Below are positions 9,855-19,337 of a stretch of DNA of 64,000 nt, one piece after another. Position 1 is the stretch's first letter, and every line of letters starts with the position of its first letter. A model generated the notes under the pieces. It saw only the letters and a program-made list of their open reading frames with translations. It made no database searches and was not told where the DNA came from. The stretch covers positions 310,001-374,000 of the forward strand of contig JANFNE010000001.1 in assembly GCA_024867545.1 (NCBI GenBank), written 5' to 3'. The position numbers were made by a program, and so were the translations under genes. This DNA is from Phytopythium helicoides. Taxonomy: Eukaryota; Oomycota; Peronosporomycetes; Pythiales; Pythiaceae.

Positions 9855-11186
9855 CCCCTTGGTTCCCAATGTCGTATCTTACGACATAACCGCATGAACT
9901 ACGTGCGATAGTATCTGCATGACACGCTTGTTTCTCATCAGCATGGAGTGCCAGGCGCCCAGCAAGGAACCGAGCGTCATGAAGACAGCCAAGGCGACTC
10001 AACGACGCTCCTGAATTCCTCGGTTGCGTTGAAGGCTTGCCGAGAGCTCATTGGTTGCATCGTGGATGCCAACGCGCAGGTTCGCAAGGCAGCCTCCTCG
10101 CTCCGTTCCTCTTTGCAATACAAATGTCGAGTCCTGGCTGCTCACCAGACCGTTGGAAAGCAGAGGGTGCCATCCCTCCTTGTTCGTTATGCTTCACATA
10201 CACTTTGCAAGTAAAAAAGGGAGGGATGCCACGAAAGCTGGAGGACTTCAACTTGCGCTCTCGGCATTCGACTCGCATGGTGCTTTTCCCCTCAGTCGTG
10301 AATTTGCAAGATGGAGTCCAAGCGCCCGCATTTCCCGGCTCATGATCCAGGGCCACGCAGCTCCGAGCAGCCGGATTCCCCCGACGACGACGACGACGAC
10401 CGAGAGCGACGCTGCTCAACTCGACGCGACCTTTTCGGCTGGCTTTTGCGGCGATACCCAGCCTGTGAAGCTCGCCTATCCTCTTATCCGCGGCCAGATG
10501 TCTCGGCGAATCTTGCACTGTCAGACCCAGTCGAAGCAACTCGCTTCAAGCAAGGTGAACCACCCGAGTCATCGACAACGCCGTGTTGATTCAGTAGGTG
10601 TCCCCCACCGGAGCGCGGACCCACGGAGGAAGGTCATTGCGAGCAGGCGACAGGCGTTTCGCCTCGGCGCTAGCTGCGCAGGGCGCGTCGACATCAAGAA
10701 CAACTCCAACATCGTGGTGGCGAGAACACCACCACACGGTATCCAGTCTACGCTGTGGACTCAGTGTAGGGTATGCTGGGAGTCCCGTATAGCTCCAGTG
10801 GAGGTAGGAACCTCGGTAAAACAGGGGTTAAGGGGAGAAACATTTTTGAAATCCAAAAGTTGATGAAAAGCGTTGTAGGTGGTCTTGACACAATTGCAGT
10901 CAGACGTGGTTCCCATCCAGTCCGCTATCCTTCACATGCACCATGGATTCCTTACAGTAGCGTATTGTGCAGCGCATGGGCCAAGACTCGTGACGGAAGA
11001 AGATGGCGAACACCTCAACTCCAGACTTCATTGGAATCGATAAAGTTTGGTGATCGTGTTGGGTTTCGTTGTGATACCTGTGCGTCGCTAACTCGATATC
11101 GATCCTAGATGCTTACGCCCGACAAATGAAGGGGCAACGCTTCAAGATACTTGATTCATAATGTTATCACTTCTTTGGGAACCTGG
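9855..11186. other. Intergenic, 1.3 kb, mostly unassigned
   Basis: Apart from the small frame at 10311-10589, which is listed separately, I see only overlapping frames on both strands without motifs. It includes a (GAC)n-like run at 10382-10400. No transposase, LTR or tRNA was recognised. Confidence 0.4.
10311..10589 (+). CDS. Small hypothetical ORF (92 aa)
   Basis: ATG-initiated frame MESKRPHFPAHDPGPRSSEQ followed by an Asp run (PDDDDDD) and a basic segment (RERRCSTRRD). No signal peptide, membrane segment or known domain. It overlaps a longer non-ATG frame in another phase and an opposite-strand frame, so coding status is uncertain. It could be a short nuclear-type acidic/basic peptide or chance. 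Confidence 0.22.
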   Translation: MESKRPHFPAHDPGPRSSEQPDSPDDDDDDRERRCSTRRDLFGWLLRRYPACEARLSSYPRPDVSANLALSDPVEATRFKQGEPPESSTTPC

Positions 11187-11569
11187 CTAGCCTGTGTAGA
11201 GTTTGTAGCCCGTGTCACCGTTCTTGAACGTGTTGTCTTTTTTCGTCTGGTACTCGACGCGGCACTGCGGCGGTTGGTTAGACCAACTACCGTGATCCGT
11301 ACAGGTAGCTGTGGCTGACCCGACCATGTATGTGCCTTTCCTGCACACGAAAATGGCAGTGGAGCCTGGTTTGCGTCCCGTGACAGTCACTGTGCCTTGG
11401 AACGGGCTTGATGGCATGCTGCAGCTTATCGACACACCTGTGAAAAATGAGATTAGCAGGAAGTAGTAAGGCAACATCAAGGATCCAGGCACTGACCGCG
11501 AAGGGAGGCTGCCTCCGTATTGCTGCATAACGCTACCGCAAGCAGCACGATAATCGTGGGGATGCGCAT
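11187..11569 (-). CDS. Small secreted single-Sushi (CCP) domain protein
   Basis: Two exons, 11569-11497 and 11437-11187, with a 59-nt intron (GTCAGT...CACAG). The product is 107 aa. It begins with a clean signal peptide (MRIPTIIVLLAVALCSNTEA). The rest is one complement-control-type module: four cysteines in the order ISCSMP...FQGTV...FVCRKGTYMVG...ATCTDHGSWSNQPPQC, with the diagnostic G-x-W and P-x-C ends. A short tail ends in YKLYTG. Sushi modules bind other proteins or glycans outside the cell. A lone module on a 107-residue secreted protein is effector-like in size, but no translocation motif (RxLR/LFLAK) is seen. Without the intron the first exon reads as a different, spurious N-terminus. 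Confidence 0.82.
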
Positions 11570-11862
11570 AATGGAGGCTTGACAGACGAAGCGCCGGTTG
11601 GATTGTTGGCTTCTTCGCGGCCGATGGAGATTGAACTACTCGTTTCTCGAGTTGACCGTCGTTTGGGTCTTGTCAGTCATGGCAAAGTCGTCTGACCCGG
11701 TCAGCTTGAAGGGCAAACACTTGAAGACCTCGAATCTGATAACCAAGGCTATCTTTAGTGCATCAGCGCTTCAAGAACACCTTATGCGTCAACCAAATGC
11801 ATTACTACGAACGGCAAGTGCATACTCGATCCAAATGCATCATACTTTACTACGATTAGCAC

Positions 11863-14103
11863 CTAGACTTGGCCTGGAGTAGCCGCGTTGGTGACACCAT
11901 CGGCAGCAGCACCCGCCGCTGTTGGCCCTCTCAGCTGGCGGTGACCGTTGTGACCTTGCCCATTCTGTGAGGGATCGTTGCCGTGCGGGTCGTTTTGCCA
12001 CTGGTTATTCTCCTCCGAATCGTCGTGAGACGTATCTGGACAGGGTGTTGGCGCAGGAGGTGCGGGCGTACACGGAGTCGGCGTTGGCGTTGGCGTCTCA
12101 CACGGCGTCGGCGTCGGAGTCGGCGTCGGCGTCGGTGTTGGAGTCGGAGTTGGCGTTGGCGTCGGCGTTGGCGTTGGCGTTGGCGTTGGCGTTGGCGTTG
12201 GAGTAGGGGTCTCACACGGCGTCGGCGTTGGTGTTGGCGTCGGAGTCGGAGTCGGAGTTGGCGTCTCACACGGCGTCGGCGTCGGTGTCGGAGTTGGCGT
12301 CGGAGTAGGCGTCTCACACGGAGTTGGCGTTGGCGTTGGCGTCTCACACGGCGTCGGCGTCGGTGTCGGAGTTGGCGTCGGAGTAGGCGTCTCACACGGA
12401 GTTGGCGTTGGCGTTGGCGTCTCACACGGCGTAGGCGTTGGTGTTGGAGTCGGCGTCGGTATCGGAGTTGGCGTCGGAGTAGGCGTCTCACACGGCGTTG
12501 GCGTTGGCGTTGGCGTCTCACACGGCGTCGGCGTCGGTGTCGGAGTTGGCGTCGGTGTTGGAGTCGGAGTTGGCGTTGGCGTTGGCGTTGGCGTTGGCGT
12601 TGGCGTTGGAGTAGGGGTCTCACACGGCGTCGGCGTTGGTGTTGGCGTCGGAGTCGGAGTCGGAGTTGGCGTCTCACACGGCGTCGGCGTCGGTGTCGGA
12701 GTTGGCGTCGGAGTAGGCGTCTCACACGGAGTTGGCGTTGGCGTTGGCGTCTCACACGGCGTAGGCGTTGGTGTTGGAGTTGGCGTCGGAGTAGGCGTCT
12801 CACACGGAGTTGGCGTTGGCGTTGGCGTCTCACGCGGCGTCGGCGTCGGTGTCGGAGTTGTTGTTGGCGTCGGAGTTGGCGTTGGCGTCTCGCACGGCGT
12901 TGGGGTCGGCGTCAGTGTTGTAATTGGTGTAGGAGTTGGCGTTGGAGTCGGAGTTGGTGTAGGAGTTGGCGTCGGAGTTGGCGTTGGCGTTGGCGTTGGC
13001 GTCGGAGTCGGTGTCGGTGTCGGAGTTGGAGTCAGAGTTGGCGTCGGAGTTGGCGTCGGAGTTGGTGGAGTTGGAGTCGGTGTTGAAGTGGGAGACGGCG
13101 ACGGTGTTGAAGTCGGTGTCGGAGATGGAGCTGGAGTCGGTGTCGGCGTCGGAGTCGGTGTCGGAGCCAGCGTCGGTGTCAAAGTTGAAGTCAAAGTCGG
13201 TGTTGACGACGGAGTTGGTGCAGTTTGGGTTGAGGTTGGGGTGGGAGTTGATGGTGGCGTCGATGTTGGCGCCAGTGTTTGAGTTGGCACTGGAGATAGG
13301 GTCACTGGGCTTGGAGCTGTAGTCGGAATCGGAGTCGTCGTCGGTGCAGTAGTTGGCGCGATCGTTGGCGCCGGTGTATCTTCCGGGCATGACATCAGCA
13401 ACGTCAGCGTTGTGTCTTGCACAAACCACGACTGGTCGGTCTGGACTTTGTCAGCTCGATCAAACAAGTCGTCGCCCGATGTCTCCGAGTAGTAGCCCTC
13501 CTCGGACGCATCAAAGTCCCATGTCTCGCACCCGTCCGACTCAGGGACGGTAGCAGCGGGGGTCGGCCACGGACCCGATTCCTCCCACGTCGGCATCGGC
13601 GTCGGGCACGGCGTCGGAGCCGCACCGATCGTGGTTGCCGGTGTGGCGCTCGGCGCCTTGCCAGTAGTCGACGTCGCTGCCGGCGTCGAGCTTGGTGTCT
13701 TGGCTGTAGTTGTTGCAGCCGGGGTGGGAGCTGGGCCAGTGGTCGTCGCTGCTGGGGTCGGTGCGCCGCGCTCACTCGTGGCCCTGAGCACTGCGGTGGG
13801 GCACGGCACGGACGGGAACGCGCAGCCCCACGTGTCTCCGTTGACCTTGACGCACTGCGCGTCCTCGGCGGCCGCACAGCTGCCACTGCGGTAGGTCGTC
13901 AGGTACGCGTGGCAGTCGGCGGCCGCCACATCGCCGGCCTTGGGGCACGCGAAACCCGTGGGTTGGGCGCCTGAGCCGGCGCAGACGGCGCCACGGTCGG
14001 CCGTCAGCGCGTACGTCGCGTCGGCGCAGACGCTAACGGTGGCCGCGTGCTCGGCGCGCGCGAAGGCCACGGCCGTCAGTAGCAGCGCCGCCAGCCTCTT
14101 CAT
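11863..14103 (-). CDS. Secreted mucin-like protein with long Pro-Thr repeat
   Basis: 746-aa single-exon protein with a signal peptide ([17 protein letters not shown]). A Cys-rich N-terminal domain (about residues 20-105) contains [27 protein letters not shown] and WGCAF segments, a pattern I associate with oomycete extracellular proteins. It continues into a Thr/Pro linker with a short acidic insertion ([17 protein letters not shown]). About 400 residues of (PT)n interrupted by CETPTPTP follow, and then a hydrophilic Asp/Asn/Gln-rich tail. The threonines are candidate O-glycosylation sites and the periodic Cys could cross-link, as expected for a cell-wall or cyst-surface mucin. No GPI-type hydrophobic tail is visible. 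Start: first ATG directly before the signal peptide. Confidence 0.85.
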   Translation of the reverse strand: MKRLAALLLTAVAFARAEHAATVSVCADATYALTADRGAVCAGSGAQPTGFACPKAGDVAAADCHAYLTTYRSGSCAAAEDAQCVKVNGDTWGCAFPSVPCPTAVLRATSERGAPTPAATTTGPAPTPAATTTAKTPSSTPAATSTTGKAPSATPATTIGAAPTPCPTPMPTWEESGPWPTPAATVPESDGCETWDFDASEEGYYSETSGDDLFDRADKVQTDQSWFVQDTTLTLLMSCPEDTPAPTIAPTTAPTTTPIPTTAPSPVTLSPVPTQTLAPTSTPPSTPTPTSTQTAPTPSSTPTLTSTLTPTLAPTPTPTPTPTPAPSPTPTSTPSPSPTSTPTPTPPTPTPTPTPTLTPTPTPTPTPTPTPTPTPTPTPTPTPTPTPTPTPTPITTLTPTPTPCETPTPTPTPTTTPTPTPTPRETPTPTPTPCETPTPTPTPTPTPTPCETPTPTPTPCETPTPTPTPTPTPTPCETPTPTPTPTPTPTPTPCETPTPTPTPTPTPTPTPTPTPTPTPTPTPTPTPCETPTPTPTPCETPTPTPTPIPTPTPTPTPTPCETPTPTPTPCETPTPTPTPTPTPTPCETPTPTPTPCETPTPTPTPTPTPTPCETPTPTPTPTPTPTPTPCETPTPTPTPTPTPTPTPTPTPTPTPTPTPTPTPTPTPCETPTPTPTPCTPAPPAPTPCPDTSHDDSEENNQWQNDPHGNDPSQNGQGHNGHRQLRGPTAAGAAADGVTNAATPGQV
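12050..13060. repeat. Coding minisatellite (GTTGGC/GTCGGA hexamers)
   Basis: About 1 kb of hexamer units GTYGGM on the plus strand, broken at intervals by GTCTCACACGG (encoding CET on the minus strand). Blocks of 100-200 bp recur in nearly identical order (for example 12060-12310 versus 12480-12720), so larger duplications sit on top of the hexamer array. Long open frames in other phases here are shadows of the repeat. Confidence 0.9.
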
Positions 14104-14749
14104 GCTGCGGGTCAGGGGGAAAATGGGCGGTGGCTTGGCGGAGAATCCAGAGTGGGGCCGGTGGAAGCAAGCACCCTGCGACCGGTGGGGGCGACCTCCC
14201 GAAATGGATGTCGATGGGTGGAGAGAGATTCAACACTCACACGTGGGCTGTTTGGAGAGCCTTTGATATAAGATACCCTGCGAATCGCGAGCGCACCCAA
14301 TTGCGGCCGTACAGCGGAAAAAGAGGCAAGTACTGTGAGCCACTTCAACGTCAATTGGCATACAACTCTCAAGTCAACGAGACAGGCGGCGCTCTATGGC
14401 ATGACATGAATGGCGGTCGTGTAGTGTTCGCAATATGCAGTCAAGCGAGATCGATTTGGTGGGGCTATATGAATGGCGACAGGCTTCCGGTGTTGCTGAT
14501 GGAGTGTGGGAAGAGGAACAAAAGCAACGGCAGAAGAAGCTGCTTCGCTTTGCCGAAATGTTAGACTATCGGCATTTGTTTGTGTTGGCGCTCGGCTTTT
14601 GGTCGATGGCCACGCAGGACTCGTAGGCAAGGAAAGCAGCATGGAAGACAAGCTATCGCACTCAATCGACGCTTTCGATATTGCAATGGGGACTTGGCGC
14701 CGTAGTGGCACTCTCACTCAGTCTAGATGGCTGGCGCGATAGATAAAAG
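14104..14749. other. Intergenic between mucin start and PX-gene end
   Basis: 646 bp; the first few hundred bases are the presumed promoter of the minus-strand mucin gene. Short frames on both strands carry no motif. Confidence 0.45.
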
Positions 14750-17167
14750 TTACACCAAACCGCCGACCGACTGCACGCGGCTGAGGCGGTCCTTGCGCCG
14801 CGCGTTTTGCTGCCGCTGGAACTGGTCGACGGCGCACGAGCTCTTGCTCTTGCTGTAAGCACGCCGCTTCTTGCCGCCGGCGTCACTCTCCTCCGTGTCC
14901 GATGAGTTATCGTTATCCTCTGACTCATCGTCGTCCTCCACCACGCGGCGGGACCGGGAGCCGGGGTTCTCGCGCCGGTTCCAGCCGCGCTCATTCAGCT
15001 GTCGCCGAAGTCGCAGCGTCTGGTCGCGCCCAGCCGTGCCGTTCGCGATCATCTCCTGCAGCATTGACTCCTCGTCGCGAGAAAAGTCCTTCTTCACCTT
15101 CATATACCCGCCGCCACCCACCTGCTCGTACTCATAGTCCGAGTCCGAGTCCGAGTCGTTTTCCGAGCTCGCACGGCGCGAGCTCTTGCTCTTTCCTTTT
15201 CCGCTACCGCTTGACGTCGGCATGCCCAGGAACGAGTTCCACTTGAGTTGCGCGTACGCGTCGAGCGCAGGTGGGAATATCCACTCGCCCATGTCGTCCT
15301 TGAAAAGCTCCGGGAACGTCATTGGCAGGTCCGTGAACGTTTCTTCGAGTTCTTCGACAAACCGCTCGCTGTCTATCACGAGCTTATGCGTTGCAGTGTC
15401 TACGCTGTAGCAACCAGGTGCCTTTGTCACGGCCTTGCTGATAAAACGATCCACGTACCGCAGCACCATGATGGCGGTGTACTCGGACACGAACTTCTCC
15501 AACTCTTTTTGCGCCGACACCGATATCGACTGTGCGGTCAGCTGTGTGCTCACTCGAGATAACCGTTCTGACTCGCGCTGCTGAATGTCACGTGCGGACT
15601 TACTTCGCACGCTCTTCTTCGCGCGTGCTTTTCGCCTTTCGCTCGGCGATTTCGAGCCACTGGTGCCACTTCCCAACAGAATCCTTTCCGTCATCTCCGG
15701 CGTTAGCAAGACGTGTTTTGCCTCTTTCGCCGATCCCGCTGAAGTAGAAGACACTAGCCGAGCAGAGATTTCAAGAAGTTCAAGCTGGATCGGATCTCGC
15801 TCGCTTTCAGACGTCTGAGACGACTCGGAACTTGGAGGATGACTCATCGTCTTTGGCCGACCGAGGCTGCTGGTTGCCGAGTGGTGTCTCCGCTTTTGGT
15901 TCTGGTCCATGAGTTGCTTGAACTGTTCATGGTGGCTGGGAACCTCGCCCTTTCCGACTTGGATGACGCCCTGCTTGCTCTGCTCATTCGAGCTGGCTTG
16001 ATCTTGCGACTGCGTTTCTTGGATCATGGTCATTTGGTGCTCATGGTCTTGTTCGCGCTCCTGCTTTTGCTTTTCTTCACGATGCTGAATGAGCTGGTCT
16101 CGAAGCATGTATGACTCGGTCCGCGCCCGCTCCACTTGAGCCGCAAGCTCCGACATACTTCCAGTCTTTTGCCCGCTTCCTTGCCGTTTCCGCCCATCGC
16201 TAAGCGATTCCCCGCTGGGGACCTGGCTTCCCTTTGGCGTGTGGAGCCGTGACGCTGACCTGCTACGTCCAACGGCCGTAATGGAGGTAATCTTGCTGCT
16301 GGTGTGCTCGCCGTGGGTGCTCGCGCTTTGGGCTTTGCTGGCCTCGTGGATGGCGCTGTGACTTTTGCTTTTGACGGGTGGGGCTTCCAGTATCGGGACC
16401 GCATCCGAGTGGTGCCGCTCAGAGCTGTGCGAACCACCGTGGTGCGACTTGTTTCGCACGGGAGAGGGCCCTTTCGAGCCCTTCAGAGGCTGATTCGGCC
16501 CCGGTCCGGAGCCGCGAGAACCAATCGACATGGCGAGCATCTTGCTCTCTCGGATCATGCGGCGGTTGGCCTCGGCCTCTTCATCCTCCTCGTCCTCGCA
16601 CGCGAGCTGCGTGACAGTGCGGTCGACGCTACCATCAAAGAACCCGCCACCGTTGGTGCTTGCCGGGTCCGTGCCGACGTTGGTGCGCAGCGTGACGGGC
16701 TTGAGAAAGTCCCGCAACTGGTAAAAGACGCTGATGCTAGCCTGCGTGCGGTCCTGCAGCGGCGCGAAGGCCCCATGCTGCGCCTGCTGGTGGCTTTGCT
16801 GGAGTTCGTAGAGCGCCTTTTGCGCCTTGCGGTACGAGTGCGTGAGCACGAGCAGGCGGATGAGGAAGTGGTGCAGCTCGACCGCGCGCTCCTTGACGAC
16901 ATGGTCCTTCTTGGAGCCGAAGAGCCGCTTGGACGGGAAGGCCAGCGCGTGCACGCCGCGCACGAATTCTCTCGAGCTGTCGTCGTCCACGAGGTGACCG
17001 CGCGAGTCCTTGAGCACGCGCAGCACGTCGTCGCGCAGCTTGCGAAAGTCCGAGAAGGTGCGGCGCACCTCCCACTCGTCGCCGTCCTGCTGCACCTTGA
17101 CCACGTACAGCACCTGGTTGCCGCCCGTGAACTCGACGTGTCCGATCGAGACCACGAGCTTGCTCAT
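14750..17167 (-). CDS. PX-domain protein with long disordered middle
   Basis: 805-aa single-exon protein. Residues about 1-120 form a PX (phox homology) domain: LVVSIGHVEFTGGNQVLYVV, WEVRRTFSDFRKLRDDV and FPSKRLFG...RAVELHHFLIRLL follow the usual phosphoinositide-binding order (RRTFSDF carries the arginine that contacts PI3P). Residues about 200-560 are Ser/Gln/Lys-rich and probably disordered, with a helical segment near AAQVERARTESYMLRDQLIQ. A conserved-looking block follows (KFVSEYTAIMVLRYVDRFI ... FPELFKDDMGEWIFP), which I do not recognise. The C-terminus is acidic/basic low-complexity (DDDESEDNDNSSDTEESD). Likely role: recruitment to PI3P-containing endosomal membranes; the effector function is unknown. 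Confidence 0.82.
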   Translation of the reverse strand: MSKLVVSIGHVEFTGGNQVLYVVKVQQDGDEWEVRRTFSDFRKLRDDVLRVLKDSRGHLVDDDSSREFVRGVHALAFPSKRLFGSKKDHVVKERAVELHHFLIRLLVLTHSYRKAQKALYELQQSHQQAQHGAFAPLQDRTQASISVFYQLRDFLKPVTLRTNVGTDPASTNGGGFFDGSVDRTVTQLACEDEEDEEAEANRRMIRESKMLAMSIGSRGSGPGPNQPLKGSKGPSPVRNKSHHGGSHSSERHHSDAVPILEAPPVKSKSHSAIHEASKAQSASTHGEHTSSKITSITAVGRSRSASRLHTPKGSQVPSGESLSDGRKRQGSGQKTGSMSELAAQVERARTESYMLRDQLIQHREEKQKQEREQDHEHQMTMIQETQSQDQASSNEQSKQGVIQVGKGEVPSHHEQFKQLMDQNQKRRHHSATSSLGRPKTMSHPPSSESSQTSESERDPIQLELLEISARLVSSTSAGSAKEAKHVLLTPEMTERILLGSGTSGSKSPSERRKARAKKSVRSKSARDIQQRESERLSRVSTQLTAQSISVSAQKELEKFVSEYTAIMVLRYVDRFISKAVTKAPGCYSVDTATHKLVIDSERFVEELEETFTDLPMTFPELFKDDMGEWIFPPALDAYAQLKWNSFLGMPTSSGSGKGKSKSSRRASSENDSDSDSDYEYEQVGGGGYMKVKKDFSRDEESMLQEMIANGTAGRDQTLRLRRQLNERGWNRRENPGSRSRRVVEDDDESEDNDNSSDTEESDAGGKKRRAYSKSKSSCAVDQFQRQQNARRKDRLSRVQSVGGLV

Positions 17168-17451
17168 CGCTCCATGCAGCGGCGCTCGGGCTCTCGTTCG
17201 TCGCGTCCACTTGCAACCTGCGTAGAACGGCCGTTTCTCGGGCCCCCACGGGGCTACAGGCGCCGGAAAGTCGCGGGTCGCGAGCGGAGAGCGGTCCGCG
17301 AGCGCTACGTGCGTGCGCCGAGCGGCCTGGGGGCGTCTGCGCGGCGCTGCGAGGCCCGCGAGTCGCCCGCTCGCGCGCTGTCTGCTTGTGGTGCCGCGCT
17401 AGTGCGGCAGGGGGACTCGAAATTGACAGTCGTTTTCGGGTCGGTCTATGG

Positions 17452-17575
17452 GTCGGTATACGGGGGAAGAGTCAGTCCACCGTATACCGACAGTTGGTAT
17501 ACAGTACACACTGTATACTATACGTCGTGTCAAACGCGCTGGACATTTTTCCATACTATGGAAAAAGTCCAGCGC
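17452..17575. repeat. Cluster of three palindromes (hairpin-forming)
   Basis: Three inverted repeats stand side by side: GTCGGTATACGG (17452-17463) with its complement at 17480-17491; GTATACAGT-ACAC-ACTGTATAC at 17497-17518; and a near-perfect hairpin GCGCTGGACATTTTTCCATA / TATGGAAAAAGTCCAGCGC at 17536-17575 with a 1-nt loop and one bulged base. The cluster lies about 300 bp upstream of the PX gene start and at the border to the repeat-rich block. It could be a MITE/foldback remnant or a regulatory structure. Confidence 0.85.
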
Positions 17576-18052
17576 ATTTTGCGGTGAGCGAAGGCATTGG
17601 GAATGGTGCTGAGACAAGATTCTTGTCGCAGATACGGGGGCTACGTAACGAAAGACACCCAAGTTATCCACAAGCGCTTTGTAAACGTTGCCAAACGCAG
17701 TCGCCAACGTCTCGAGGAATCCTCAGGTGCTCTTGCTCGCCATGACATCGACGCTTCTCGCGGCGCCGCCCGGCGCCGCGAGCGATGGACCGACCGCCAG
17801 TGGAACTTGGACGAGCAGACAATGGCGACGTGCATGATTTGTGGTGACTGCGAACGCTGAGTAGGCAGAGATGCCGGCGCAAAGAGGTGCGCTCCGCGTA
17901 AAGTGTTGGGCTTCGGCAGGAAACTCGACGATTCGTGACCAAGCTCAGCTGGATGGCGTGAAGGAGCAGCAGTCGAGCGGCGCTGGCTATGATGAAGCGA
18001 TTGACAAGGGTTCGTGTGCGTAGGAGGAGAAGACCAACACGTTGAACTGCAG

Positions 18053-18913
18053 ATGTCGAACAAGGAGTTGGCTCTGTGGCAGCCTCGCGATGCACTAGCT
18101 GTCGGGAGCGACCTGCTGGTTCTAGAGAGCGATCTGCTTGTCTTCAAGGACGTCATCAAGGCGGTGCGGCTCGAAGCCGTGCAGCGTGCTCAAGAGGAGC
18201 TTCGTGATCGTGCTGCCGAGTCCGACATGAAGTGAACTCCTCGTTCGCGAAAAGGGCCCTGCAGAGAGGAAGCAGCAGGATGAGACTCGTGTGAGTGGGC
18301 TCAACAATGCCCAATGATTGGGCATCATCACCAGCGCATGCGATGCATCCTGCAGATCGTGGAGACGAGCAAGGCGCTGCTGCTGGAGGAGACCGGCGAG
18401 ATGCGCGCGCTGGAGCGGCGGTTGACGCTCAAGACGCCGTTTGCGGTGCCAGTGGAGGACGAGTACGACACGTCGCACGCTCAGCTCATGGAGGTGTACG
18501 TGGCGGAGCGCCGGCTGGAGCACCATGCGATCCGCCAGCTGCTCGACTCGATGCTCGAGAGACTGGGGAGCGACCACGAGAGCCGTCTCGTAGCCCTGGA
18601 GGAGCAGAACGACAAGATCAGCGAGTCGGTGCACGAGCTAGCGAGTCGGTGCACGAGCTAGCAAGTCGCTCGAGGAGCTCCGCATGCGGATCGAAGCTGT
18701 GGTGGAGGAAGATGACCAGTTCCGACAGCCTTGACCAGAAGGTGCATCGCGTGACTGCGAGTGGACCATATCGAGAAGGACTTGCTCACGCTTGTATCAA
18801 GTCAGGACATGGTCGCCACAGAAGCATCTGCTGATGCGTACTTGCGGCAGCTCGAGTATACGTTGCAGCAGGTGCAGCAAGAGAAGCGTGTGATACTTGA
18901 GGGTTTGGCATGA
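18053..18913 (+). pseudogene. Broken coiled-coil gene
   Basis: Successive protein-like coiled-coil segments lie in different frames on the plus strand. They are SNKELALWQPRDALAVG...QEELRDRAAESDMK to a stop at 18235; ILQIVETSKALLLEETGEMR...VALEEQNDKISESVHELA to 18640; then EELRMRIEAVVEEDDQFRQ; and finally VDHIEKDLLTLVSSQDMVA...QQVQQEKRVILEGLA with a stop at 18911-18913. At least three frame changes break it. One lies at a 20-bp tandem duplication (18621-18660). Some frame changes could be short introns, but no single splice model restores everything. I do not recognise the parent gene. Confidence 0.5.
18621..18660. repeat. 20-bp perfect tandem duplication
   Basis: GCGAGTCGGTGCACGAGCTA occurs twice in a row, inside the coiled-coil frame, and introduces an immediate stop in that frame. 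It looks like a replication-slippage event. Confidence 0.9.
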
Positions 18914-19337
18914 TTGTGTTGCAAACGCTTGACTTTTGTGGTTTCGGAAAATGTTGAGCTGTGAGTTCTTGAACGCTGAGGCTCAGCCTCCGCCTGGTTG
19001 AGTTTGCAAATCATCGCTGGCAGCGCATTCCTCTTGCAGCTGCAGCTTGCGTGCTCGCAAGTACGAGGCCGCATGGTTTCCAAACTGCAACCTTGTGAAG
19101 TTGAGCCGCAGCAGTGTTTGCAGCCCAATCGTTTCATTCTCCATTTCACTTCCAAGGTGAGCAACATCTTTGTCCTGTCACTCCTGGTGGGCGTCACCGC
19201 CATCGCTGAGCTGGCTCGCAAAGTGGTTCGACCTCGTTCGAAGCTCGCTCGTTCAACCGGCAGTGAACGAATCCGGAAGCCACTCGCCAGCTTCCGAGCT
19301 GGCGTTTGCGACCGGCTGGTCTTCGTGTCGGTGAGCG

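Noticed and set aside
10051..10863. 270-codon plus-strand frame
   Set aside because: No ATG start, mixed composition, overlapping opposite-strand frames and no motif; only the ATG-led 92-codon frame inside is kept, at low confidence.
11931..13282. Long Arg/Gln, Arg/Trp and Ser/Asp-rich open frames on both strands
   Set aside because: They are other-phase readings of the GTYGGM hexamer array inside the mucin gene and have no independent coding signature.
16304..17587. 427-codon plus-strand frame over the PX gene
   Set aside because: Antisense shadow of the PX-domain exon; it also runs through the palindrome cluster.
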